A stretch of 8,662 nucleotides of DNA from Deltaproteobacteria bacterium (GCA_026388495.1 JAPLJQ010000137.1:1-8662); one strand, 5' to 3'; counted from the stretch's first letter, positions 1 to 5,672 are shown. A program made the numbers and translations. Notes: generated by a model not told the origin, from the letters alone.

Positions 1-483
1 CCCCCGATGGGCCGCATCCGACTTTGCCACGACAAGCAGGCCCGACGTATGCTTATCCAGACGGTGGACGATTCCCGGGCGCAGGACGCCGCCTATTCCC
101 GACAGGTCCCTGCAATGAAAGAGCAACGCGTTGACCAGCGTTCCCTGTTTATTTCCCGCTGCCGGATGGACGACCATTCCCGCCGGCTTATCAATCACGA
201 GCATATGCGTATCCTCATAAATGATGTTCAGGGGAATATTCTGGGGGAGGGCGCGATCAGGGTTTGGCTTTCGTCTTTGAAAGGTAACGACATCCCCTTC
301 TTTTAACCTGTAGCTTACCTTGGGATGGACAAGATTGACCCGCACCAGCCCTTCATCCACAACCCTCTTGACCTGTGAACGGGATAAATCCACGGCTTTT
401 CCGGACAGGAAGACATCCAGCCTGACCCCCGTTTCATGGGGAAGGACAGTGAACTCATAGATGTCTCCGTTATGTAAATCCAT
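1..483 (-). CDS. rluD: RluA/RluD-family 23S rRNA pseudouridine synthase, N-terminal part (cut by window edge)
   Basis: Isomerises specific uridines in rRNA to pseudouridine in the cytoplasm. The 161 codons present cover about half of a usual 310-325 residue protein; the C-terminus lies before base 1. An S4-type RNA-binding domain occupies roughly residues 18-75 (RLDVFLSG, then SRSQVKRVVDEGLVRVN). The catalytic domain begins with IIYEDTHMLVIDKPAGMVVHP (start about residue 87) and contains the family signature HRLDKHTSGL at 140-149, whose Asp143 is the catalytic nucleophile. The ATG at 483 lies 11 bp after the selA stop and has no strong Shine-Dalgarno sequence, so translation may depend on coupling to selA. 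RluD is the best guess because of the S4 domain plus catalytic domain; RluC or another RluA-family member with S4 cannot be excluded from half a protein. Family assignment is secure, the exact target uridines are not. Confidence 0.9.
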   Translation of the reverse strand, partial: MDLHNGDIYEFTVLPHETGVRLDVFLSGKAVDLSRSQVKRVVDEGLVRVNLVHPKVSYRLKEGDVVTFQRRKPNPDRALPQNIPLNIIYEDTHMLVIDKPAGMVVHPAAGNKQGTLVNALLFHCRDLSGIGGVLRPGIVHRLDKHTSGLLVVAKSDAAHRG

Positions 484-494
484 CGTTTATACCA

Positions 495-1901
495 TCATGA
501 CGACATGGCGTATTTCAGTCCGTCTCTGATGAAAGAATACTCTTCCTCTGCGATGGTTCGAAGATCAAACAGAACTTCATTATCAGAGATCCGTGCAATG
601 ATCGGCACGTCCGGACGTCTTAAACTTTCCTCCAGGCTGCCGGGAGACAGTTGTTTTGATGTAATACTGATCAGCATGGTCGGAATTTCCTGTGTGGGAA
701 GAGCCCCCCCCCCTGCCATGGAGAAACCCTTTTTCAACGACAGGGTCAATCCTTCAAAACGTTCCTTTCTCAACATGGCCAGAAGCTTTTTGGCCCGTCT
801 GGATACATCGGAAACCGGCTCGGTCAACATTCTCAACACACCGAGATGAGAAACGGCTTTCCCCGGCCTGAGATATATTGTTCCCTCCAATGCCGCCAGG
901 GTTAATTTATCAATGCGAAGCGCCCGGTTCAGGGGATTTTTCTTGATCCGCTGAAGGATGTCCTTCTTCCCGAGTATGATTCCCGCCTGGGGACCGCCCA
1001 GGAGCTTATCCCCGCTGAAGGTGATCACATCCACCTCGGTTTCCAAGACGTCGCAGACAGTGGGTTCTCTCTCGAGACCGTAGCAATCCAGCTCTGTAAA
1101 ACAGCCGCTTCCCAGATCATGCATGACGGGAACATCATGTTTTTTTCCTAAGGCGACCAGTTCGCGAATTTCCGCCTCTTCCGTAAAACCCACTATTCTG
1201 AAATTACTCGTATGGACCTTCATGATGAGGCCGGTTTCCGGCCCAATGCCTTTTTCGTAATCCGACAGTCGCGTCCGGTTTGTTGTTCCCACCTCACGCA
1301 GACGGGTTCCACTTTTCTCCATCACATCCGGTATCCGGAATTCACCTCCGATTTCAATCAGTTCGCCCCTCGAAACGAGCGCCTCTCTCCCCTGAGCCAG
1401 GGTGTTGAGGACGAGCAGTACCGCCGCCGCGTTGTTGTTGACGACAAGGGCATCCTCCGCGCCGGACAGCTCGCACAGGAGCCTCTGCACATGATTATAG
1501 CGGAGGCCTCTCTCTCCTTTCTCCAGATCAAACTCCAGATTTGAATATCCTGCGGCGACATCAGCGATTCTTGCCAGTGCTTCCGCACAGAGGGGCGCCC
1601 GGCCAAGGTTGGTATGCAGAATCACCCCTGTTGCATTCACGACCCTCCGCAGTCGATACTGATGCAGACTATCAATGAATTCCATCACCTGATCGGCAAC
1701 CTGCTTTTCTTCTGGCAGGCGGATATCCAAGGCATTTTTTTTTGTCATAATCTCCTGTCTCAGCCCTTCAACGACAGAACGACATGCCGACTTCACAATG
1801 CTTCTGGTGGTTTCGGCAAAGGCGCCTCTCTTTTCGATAATGAGCATCACCTCATCAATCTTCGGAAGACTCTTCAACAACTCTTTCTTGCGACCATCCA
1901 T
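495..1901 (-). CDS. selA: L-seryl-tRNA(Sec) selenium transferase SelA
   Basis: PLP enzyme that converts seryl-tRNA(Sec) to selenocysteinyl-tRNA(Sec) using selenophosphate, in the cytoplasm. At 468 residues it has the family's usual full length. Visible landmarks are the N-terminal helical region, NATGVILHTNLGRAPL (89-104), the glycine- and Asn-rich cofactor region around VVNNNAAAVLL (153-163), HDLGSG (261-266), and FSGDKLLGGPQAG (295-307), in which Lys299 is the expected PLP lysine. A GGGALPT segment lies at 397-403. The ATG at 1901 has an AAGGA ribosome site (1911-1915, minus strand) 9 nt upstream, which supports this start. Downstream is rluD rather than the selB often found next to selA. 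Two long homopolymers lie inside the gene: nine A at codons 53-56 and ten G at codons 397-400. Presence of selA means the organism probably makes selenoproteins; none is recognisable in the window. Confidence 0.97.
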   Translation of the reverse strand: MDGRKKELLKSLPKIDEVMLIIEKRGAFAETTRSIVKSACRSVVEGLRQEIMTKKNALDIRLPEEKQVADQVMEFIDSLHQYRLRRVVNATGVILHTNLGRAPLCAEALARIADVAAGYSNLEFDLEKGERGLRYNHVQRLLCELSGAEDALVVNNNAAAVLLVLNTLAQGREALVSRGELIEIGGEFRIPDVMEKSGTRLREVGTTNRTRLSDYEKGIGPETGLIMKVHTSNFRIVGFTEEAEIRELVALGKKHDVPVMHDLGSGCFTELDCYGLEREPTVCDVLETEVDVITFSGDKLLGGPQAGIILGKKDILQRIKKNPLNRALRIDKLTLAALEGTIYLRPGKAVSHLGVLRMLTEPVSDVSRRAKKLLAMLRKERFEGLTLSLKKGFSMAGGGALPTQEIPTMLISITSKQLSPGSLEESLRRPDVPIIARISDNEVLFDLRTIAEEEYSFIRDGLKYAMSS

Positions 1902-1955
1902 TTTTCACAATCCTTTTTCAAGCTGCCTTAAAAAATCATCACGTATCACGATATA

Positions 1956-1990
1956 ATATTACTCTCATGATTTTTCGATCGCTTTCAAAC
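1956..1990 (-). promoter_or_regulatory. possible sigma-70 promoter of selA
   Basis: The 150-bp gap between the radical SAM gene and selA is AT-rich just upstream of selA. On the minus strand a TCGAAA-like -35 followed about 17 bp later by TATATC can be read. Both boxes are poor matches, so this is only a guess; selA could instead be read through from the upstream gene. No clear terminator is seen for the upstream gene in this gap: only a 5-bp stem (CCGAA/TTCGG, 1990-2005) without a T tract. Confidence 0.25.
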
Positions 1991-2051
1991 CGAATTTATC
2001 TTCGGAAGGGGCGCGGGAGGTACAACTTCAAAAAATTCAGATCCTGTCTGT

Positions 2052-3299
2052 TTATAAAGCGGCATGCGCCCTGCAGAAATCACGAAAGTTGTTCACGGCA
2101 ATAAAAAATTCCCGCATCATGATAACCCACATATAGCATCCCCGTTTTGTCAGGTAGAAATAGGGCTTGCGATATCGTAAACCGCCTGCAAGGGAAAAAG
2201 CAAGAATATCAAGCCACAGGACCCGGTGGAAAATGCCACCGTATTTTTCCTTCAAAGCCGGGACATGCAATTTCATTCCGAAGAGCTTCATGAGAAAATC
2301 ATAGCGCATCCGGTCTTTCCCGGAAAAACTCCGATAGGCCATCACAGGCATTTCGCCTCTTGCAACCTGTGCAATGTATTTTGCAATATCGAATGTATTT
2401 GCATAGCACATTCCGTTCAAATAACCAACAGATCCGCTCCCGAGACCCGCATATTCATCATAATCGACAATATACTCATCGATCATCGCCGCCTTTTTTG
2501 AAAAGCACCAGGCCGACGAGAACCGGTACGGGGGAACAAGCCGTTCCACAATCCGATGATAAAACTGTTCCTCTTTCCCGTAATTGACTTGTCCGAAGGT
2601 TTTATAAACGGTATCTCGCGTCAAGTCGGACACCATGAGGGGGTAATAGGTAATCTGATCCATCCCGATTTCCAGCAGAATGTCCAGATCCCTGTCAAGA
2701 ATGCTCGCGGTCTGGGAGGGAAAATTGAACATCATATCAGCATTGAGGGTATCGAAATATCCGAGGGCCTGCAATAAACGCTCGGCAACAGCCTCGCCGC
2801 TCCCGTATTTTTCGTATCGATCCATATCTTTGAGGAGCCGATTATCAAAGCTCTGTATGCCGACCGAAAGCCGGTTTACACCGATTCGTTTCAGAGCAGT
2901 CATGTTTTTATCCGTCAGATGATTCGGGTTGGTCTCGACAGACATTTCCCGAAGAGGAAAAGATTGCTTTGCCAAAAAGAGTGTTTCCTCGAGTTCTTCC
3001 ATCATCACGGTCGGCGTTCCGCCACCGACATAGACACCGCTGAATGCATAACCAAGCTTGCGATAAAGGATAATCTCTTTTCTCAGGGCGTGGTGATAGT
3101 CCCGGCAGAGAGATTCATTAAATACGACGCGATGGAAGGAACAATAGGGACAGAGTTGTTCGCAAAAGGGGATATGAATATAAAGAAGACGTGGCTTTGT
3201 GACGTCCCGGGGGGTAAGGTCTGGTGTCCCTCCGTTATCAAATTTCATTGCCCTTGCAAATTCCTGTTTCGCTTTCCTGGTAATGATGGCGTTCAACAA
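2052..3299 (-). CDS. HemW/HemN-like radical SAM protein (coproporphyrinogen III oxidase superfamily)
   Basis: A 415-residue member of the oxygen-independent coproporphyrinogen oxidase/HemW superfamily. The [4Fe-4S]-SAM motif CEQLCPYC has Cys46, Cys50 and Cys53 and is followed by SF, as in HemW-type proteins, rather than by the extra Cys of true HemN. Other superfamily landmarks are YIHIPFC (40-46), VGGGTPT (91-97), VETNPNHL (121-128), RLSVGIQSFD (143-152) and GLGSGSVGYLNG (285-296). HemW proteins bind heme and act as chaperones; related ChuW/HutW enzymes open heme anaerobically, and the sequence alone does not separate these. The first codon is TTG at 3299, directly after an in-frame TAA three codons upstream, with only a weak AAGAG site; an ATG at 3248 (residue 18) with AGGA 12 nt upstream is the alternative. 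Neither choice affects the core domain, which begins near residue 37. It is divergent from def. Confidence 0.88.
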   Translation of the reverse strand: MLNAIITRKAKQEFARAMKFDNGGTPDLTPRDVTKPRLLYIHIPFCEQLCPYCSFHRVVFNESLCRDYHHALRKEIILYRKLGYAFSGVYVGGGTPTVMMEELEETLFLAKQSFPLREMSVETNPNHLTDKNMTALKRIGVNRLSVGIQSFDNRLLKDMDRYEKYGSGEAVAERLLQALGYFDTLNADMMFNFPSQTASILDRDLDILLEIGMDQITYYPLMVSDLTRDTVYKTFGQVNYGKEEQFYHRIVERLVPPYRFSSAWCFSKKAAMIDEYIVDYDEYAGLGSGSVGYLNGMCYANTFDIAKYIAQVARGEMPVMAYRSFSGKDRMRYDFLMKLFGMKLHVPALKEKYGGIFHRVLWLDILAFSLAGGLRYRKPYFYLTKRGCYMWVIMMREFFIAVNNFRDFCRAHAAL

Positions 3300-3333
3300 T
3301 GGTTTTTACTCTTTATGAGATTCAGATAATGAG

Positions 3334-3348
3334 ACGTTTAAAAAACGT
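3334..3348. repeat. small perfect inverted repeat (ACGTTT-AAA-AAACGT)
   Basis: Six-base arms ACGTTT and AAACGT flank a 3-base AAA spacer. It lies in the probable 5' leader of the radical SAM gene, about 35 bp before its TTG codon, and next to the stronger hairpin at 3352-3368. It could be an operator half-site pair or part of a leader structure; no known regulator site was recognised. Confidence 0.45.
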
Positions 3349-3351
3349 GCT

Positions 3352-3374
3352 CTTCGAGGCGATCGAAGTTTTTT
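3352..3374 (+). terminator. rho-independent terminator-shaped hairpin in the divergent control region
   Basis: CTTCGA pairs perfectly with TCGAAG around a GGCGA loop, and TTTTTT follows immediately on the plus strand. This is the form of a compact intrinsic terminator with a short 6-bp stem. No plus-strand gene ends here, so it may stop stray rightward transcription before the def promoter. On the minus strand the same hairpin is followed by a T6 tract 6 nt later, and would lie in the leader of the radical SAM gene. Confidence 0.5.
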
Positions 3375-3381
3375 CGTCATA

Positions 3382-3412
3382 TTTATGCAGGGGAATAACA
3401 AACATCCGTCAA
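3382..3412 (-). promoter_or_regulatory. possible promoter of the radical SAM gene
   Basis: On the minus strand a good -35 box TTGACG (3412-3407) is followed after 19 bp by CATAAA (3387-3382), a 4-of-6 match to -10. The spacing is longer than ideal. Transcription would begin near 3375 and give a leader of about 75 nt that contains both small hairpins. Confidence 0.35.
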
Positions 3413-3444
3413 ATTATCAAGGGTAATTGAAATTTACCATCCTC

Positions 3445-3473
3445 TTGAAATAACGGATAAGGGGTGTTATAGA
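3445..3473 (+). promoter_or_regulatory. sigma-70 promoter of def
   Basis: TTGAAA (3445-3450), a 17-bp spacer and TATAGA (3468-3473) form a near-consensus promoter pointing at def. Transcription would start near 3480, about 30 nt before the ATG. A short inverted repeat GGTAA/TTACC (3422-3438) sits just upstream of the -35 box and could be a protein site, although the arms are only 5 bp. Confidence 0.7.
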
Positions 3474-3508
3474 ATCATGATGAACAGACTTCATATCGGG
3501 AGCATGGG

Positions 3509-4060
3509 ATGTCACACAGGGTCATTTTAACATTATGGACAGACGAAAAGATCAATGAAGAGGAAACCCGTATTTTGAGGAAGCCTTCTATTGCAATACC
3601 GGCCCCCTTCGACGACGAGAGAAAACGGGATATTCAGACCTTGGTCGATACATTCCTGGGAAGAAACGATGGCGTTGGTCTCGCGGCGCCTCAGATCGGT
3701 ATCGCCAGAAGAATCATCGTCTTCAAAAACAAGGGTTTTGATGAAAAAATCTGGTCGAAAAGCGACAAGGATTACGATGTTCTGATCAATCCCCGGATCA
3801 CCCAGGCCCGCGGGGATATGGTGACGATGCCGGAAGGCTGTCTCTCCTGCCCGGAAATTCAGGTCGAAATCAGCCGATTTCCTGAAATCAAGGTCCGGGC
3901 ATACGATATAAACGGTCAAAAAGTCAGCAGGCGCTATACGGACTATCTGGCCCGCATTGTGCAGCATGAGATGGATCATCTTGATGGAAAACTTATCATC
4001 GATTATGACGGCGACCTGTATGTTCCCAAGAAAAGACAGGATTTTTTTGCGGCGTTTTAA
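3509..4060 (+). CDS. def: peptide deformylase
   Basis: Removes the formyl group from the N-terminal methionine of nascent proteins at the ribosome; a cytoplasmic metalloenzyme, usually Fe2+. All three family motifs are intact: GVGLAAPQ (55-62), EGCLS (109-113, metal ligand Cys111) and QHEMDHLDG (152-160, metal ligands His153 and His157, catalytic Glu154). At 183 residues it is slightly longer than the classical enzyme. The N-terminal strand is unlike the usual 'HPDPVLR' type (here RKPSIAIPAP). GGGAG (3498-3502) 6 nt before the ATG supports the start. The gene has its own promoter and no fmt neighbour, unlike the common def-fmt pair. After the TAA, 31 more codons with coding-like composition remain open in frame. 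Confidence 0.96.
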   Translation: MSHRVILTLWTDEKINEEETRILRKPSIAIPAPFDDERKRDIQTLVDTFLGRNDGVGLAAPQIGIARRIIVFKNKGFDEKIWSKSDKDYDVLINPRITQARGDMVTMPEGCLSCPEIQVEISRFPEIKVRAYDINGQKVSRRYTDYLARIVQHEMDHLDGKLIIDYDGDLYVPKKRQDFFAAF

Positions 4061-4156
4061 TACCGGAAGAGCTTCGTGATCGCCCTGGAAAATCTGAAGC
4101 AGACGGTCCGGAACAAGTTGGACACGGCATCGCAACCGAGCAAAGAGCCGGCATGA
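4061..4156 (+). other. coding-like open stretch in frame after the def stop (possible small ORF or lost C-terminal tail)
   Basis: The def frame stays open for 31 codons after its TAA and then meets TGA at 4154. The residues include ALENLKQTVRNKLDTA, which would form an amphipathic helix, and most third positions are G or C as in neighbouring coding sequence. A GTG at 4076 with GGAAGAG just upstream could start a 26-residue peptide. Alternatives are a former C-terminal extension of def or chance. No function is suggested. Confidence 0.25.
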
Positions 4157-4161
4157 CGACA

Positions 4162-4180
4162 CCCCAAAACTCTTTGAGGG
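4162..4180 (+). terminator. weak hairpin downstream of def
   Basis: CCCCAAA pairs with TTTGGGG-like TTTG(A)GGG around an ACTC loop, with one bulged A. No T tract follows (TCGTGTGATT), so if it ends the def transcript it would not be a classic intrinsic terminator. Confidence 0.25.
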
Positions 4181-4209
4181 TCGTGTGATTCGTTAATACT
4201 ATCAATAAC

Positions 4210-4241
4210 ATAAATAGTATCGGAGCTCCGATACTATTTAT
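4210..4241. repeat. perfect 32-bp palindrome centred on GGAGCTCC
   Basis: ATAAATAGTATCGGAG is followed directly by its exact reverse complement, with no spacer and no mismatch; symmetry ends at C4209/A4242. As RNA it would form a 14-bp stem with an AGCU loop, but there is no following T tract. It lies 150 bp after def and may serve as a transcript-end structure, a protein site, or a copy of a dispersed palindromic element. A third ATACTAT copy at 4196-4202 could pair instead with ATAGTAT at 4214-4220. Confidence 0.85.
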
Positions 4242-4291
4242 AACAAGGGCTGTGTCATAGACTTAACGAGTCGGTTAATCATAGGGTAGAC

Positions 4292-4319
4292 GTAGAGACG
4301 CACGGCCGTGCGTCTCTAC
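4292..4319. repeat. perfect 28-bp palindrome (REP/MITE-like GC-rich element)
   Basis: GTAGAGACGCACGG is followed directly by its exact reverse complement, CCGTGCGTCTCTAC, with no spacer. It is far more GC-rich than the sequence around it. GTAGAGACG...CGTCTCTAC hairpins are, to my recollection, a dispersed palindromic repeat type found in many unrelated bacteria; I could not check copy number here. It is 50 bp from the 32-bp palindrome. Confidence 0.85.
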
Positions 4320-4475
4320 AGATATGTGGCAGATGTTTTTCTTTGGATATTTTCTGCCCGGCATGTGGAACAGCACCGGGATGTGTTTTCGGTAAAGATT
4401 GCTTCCTGTAACAGAGCGTAGGGTAATTTTGATATGTATCCACCCTTTCCATTGGTAATCATTGCAATTATTGCA

Positions 4476-4504
4476 TTGACATGCAAAACCTTTTGTCCTA
4501 TGCT
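4476..4504 (+). promoter_or_regulatory. candidate sigma-70 promoter upstream of the caspase-like gene
   Basis: A consensus -35 TTGACA (4476-4481) is followed after exactly 17 bp by TATGCT (4499-4504). The -35 box overlaps a small inverted repeat, TGCAT-TGAC-ATGCA (4472-4485 approximately). The start site near 4511 would leave a leader of about 225 nt before ATG 4736. Confidence 0.5.
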
Positions 4505-4609
4505 TCCTCAATGGGAAAAAATACCTTATCAATAAGTCAATAATAATTAAACAAATATTAAACATTTTACTTCATGCGGATAAATAACAAAAGATATGAA
4601 ATTGAATAT

Positions 4610-4682
4610 TATAATACACCCTGAAAAAAAGAGGACGGCAAATTAATGCCTTAATAGATTTATAAGGAAACAAAAACCAATG
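4610..4682 (+). promoter_or_regulatory. TATAAT box, AAGGA ribosome site and out-of-frame ATG ahead of the caspase-like gene
   Basis: A perfect TATAAT at 4610-4615 lacks a good -35 box. An AAGGA site at 4664-4668 is followed 11 nt later by ATG at 4680. That ATG reads only ATG CAC CCA TAG, whereas the caspase frame is offset by one base. It is the best initiation signal in the region, yet it cannot express the downstream protein without a frameshift. Confidence 0.4.
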
Positions 4683-4735
4683 CACCCATAGCTTCAGATA
4701 TTGACAGACCTTCTTTCATCTCTGATGAAAAGATT
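4658..4735 (+). pseudogene. in-frame upstream remnant of the caspase-like protein's N-terminal linker
   Basis: Twenty-six codons run in frame from the double stop TAA TAG (4652-4657) to ATG 4736. They include APIASDIDRPSF and lack ATG, GTG or TTG. The SDxD-P pattern shortly before the (A/L)xVIGIExY strand is, from memory, usual in bacterial caspase-like proteins with a longer N-terminus. Either a rare start such as ATT or ATA is used, or this is decayed coding sequence. Confidence 0.4.
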
Positions 4736-5467
4736 ATGGGGGATAATGATCTGGCTGTGATTATTGGCATCGAAGGATATAGCAATTTACCAAAATCCGA
4801 CTATTCCTACGATGATGCGAAGCTTGTAAAAGATTATGTTAAGGCATTGGGCTTCAAGGAAAGGAATATCGAACTTATCACTGATGAAAAAGCAACAAAG
4901 ACGACTATTGAGAAAACCATAGAGGTGTGGCTCAAAAATAAGGCGAAGTCTAATAGCAGGGTATTTGTCTATTATTCGGGCCACGGATCACCCGACACAA
5001 CAACTGGTGAAGCATACATTGTTCCTTATGACGGGGACCCGAATTATCTATCCGTGACGGGGTACCCTCTGAAACGGCTTTACGAGAAATTGGGTAATCT
5101 TCCGGTATCAGAAATTGTGGTGGTTCTCGATGCTTGCTTCTCGGGTGCAGGTGGAAGGAGTGTTCTGGCTAAGGGAGCCAGACCATTAGTTATAACAAGC
5201 ACGGCCACTGTCTCCTACTCCAACATGGTTGTTCTGTCGGCGACGCAAGGCTCCCAGATATCCACTTCATCTCCGGAAAAAGGGCATGGAGTATTCACGT
5301 ATTATTTCCTCAAAGCGCTCAAGTCAGGCAGAAAAAACATTTCTGAAATCTATGAATACCTTAAACCACAAGTTGAAGACGATGCGAAACAACTCAATGT
5401 AAACCAAAGTCCAAGCATATCCACAAGCAATAATAAAATGACTGATCGGTTTTACTTAAGAAAATAA
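4736..5467 (+). CDS. caspase-like cysteine protease (peptidase C14, metacaspase/orthocaspase type), probably N-terminally incomplete
   Basis: A 243-residue p20-type caspase fold. Landmarks are LAVIIGIEGYSNLP (6-19), the catalytic His in VYYSGHGSP (His83), GEAYIVPYDGDP (91-102), the catalytic Cys in VVVLDACFSGAGG (Cys134), RSVLAKGARPLV (141-152) and the C-terminal HGVFTYYFLKAL (184-195). The dyad is intact; Asp132, two residues before the Cys, is where metacaspases place a basic-P1 pocket acid, so cleavage after Arg or Lys is possible (inference). The ATG at 4736 has no clear ribosome site. The frame is open upstream to 4658 and reads ASDIDRPSFISDEKI, which resembles the linker before this domain in related secreted or multidomain proteins, so an N-terminal part seems lost or frameshifted. 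No signal peptide or membrane segment is visible. Base composition is more AT-rich than in flanking genes. The natural substrate is unknown. Confidence 0.88.
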   Translation: MGDNDLAVIIGIEGYSNLPKSDYSYDDAKLVKDYVKALGFKERNIELITDEKATKTTIEKTIEVWLKNKAKSNSRVFVYYSGHGSPDTTTGEAYIVPYDGDPNYLSVTGYPLKRLYEKLGNLPVSEIVVVLDACFSGAGGRSVLAKGARPLVITSTATVSYSNMVVLSATQGSQISTSSPEKGHGVFTYYFLKALKSGRKNISEIYEYLKPQVEDDAKQLNVNQSPSISTSNNKMTDRFYLRK

Positions 5468-5607
5468 AAATCACAAGGAAATTTATTAAAGTTTTTTAAC
5501 TATTTGCCGATAATTCAGATAAGATGTCATCGCTATAGTCACCACATTTTCAAGATATGGAACGTTGTCAGGAACGGCTGGTGTAACTTTTACGAACTCA
5601 AGACGTT

Positions 5608-5635
5608 AAGGCTTCCCGCCTTGGAGCGCTCTTTT
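5608..5635 (+). terminator. weak hairpin pair between the caspase-like and HDOD genes
   Basis: AAGGC-TTCCC-GCCTT (5608-5622) is followed by the palindrome GAGCGCTC (5624-5631) and then TTTT. It could be a weak terminator of upstream transcription. The rest of the 205-bp gap (5468-5672) shows no gene, no recognisable riboswitch and no strong promoter; TTGTCA (5565-5570) with TTTTAC 17 bp later is the best but poor candidate. Confidence 0.3.
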
Positions 5636-5672
5636 CCTAACCGCACGACATTTGATGTCAACCTACTAAATT

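Larger units (their letters stand above)
4320..4735. other. gene-free, increasingly AT-rich interval upstream of the caspase-like gene
   Basis: No convincing gene is seen on either strand. A cysteine-rich run of 28 codons (CGRCFSLDIFCPACG and further Cys, 4325-4408, plus strand) ends in TAA, has no start codon and reads into the palindrome. The opposite-strand frame across 4275-4565 also runs through the palindrome and looks like chance. From about 4500 on the sequence is very AT-rich. It contains a promoter candidate (4476-4504), a perfect TATAAT (4610-4615) and an AAGGA site (4664-4668). Confidence 0.6.

Noticed and set aside
7..306. Plus-strand open frame opposite the pseudouridine synthase
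   Set aside because: Antisense shadow of the S4 and catalytic domains of the real minus-strand gene.
495..500. Possible selenocysteine read-through of the selA TGA
   Set aside because: After TGA the frame reaches a stop within a few codons (TGG TAT AAA CGA TGG ATT TAC ATA and on) without conserved sequence, and SelA is full-length at this stop; no SECIS-like hairpin was evident.
1990..2005. CCGAA/TTCGG stem as terminator of the radical SAM gene
   Set aside because: Five base pairs only and no T tract on the minus strand, so not reported as a terminator.
3533..4162. Long minus-strand open frame (209 codons) opposite def
   Set aside because: It is the antisense shadow of a gene with all three deformylase motifs and has no domain of its own.
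4325..4408. Cysteine-rich plus-strand stretch (CGRCF...CPACG) that looks like a zinc ribbon
   Set aside because: Only 28 codons, no start codon, upstream frame enters the palindrome, and no continuation after TAA. It could be a remnant but the support is too thin.
4275..4565. Minus-strand open frame of 96 codons between def and the caspase-like gene
   Set aside because: It runs through the 28-bp palindrome, has no ribosome site, no recognisable domain and irregular residue content; best explained as chance in non-coding DNA.
4161..4735. tRNA, selC or CRISPR array in the largest gene-free gap
   Set aside because: No GGTTCGAAT-like T arm with matching acceptor stem and no regularly spaced direct repeats were seen on either strand; the repeats present are single palindromes.
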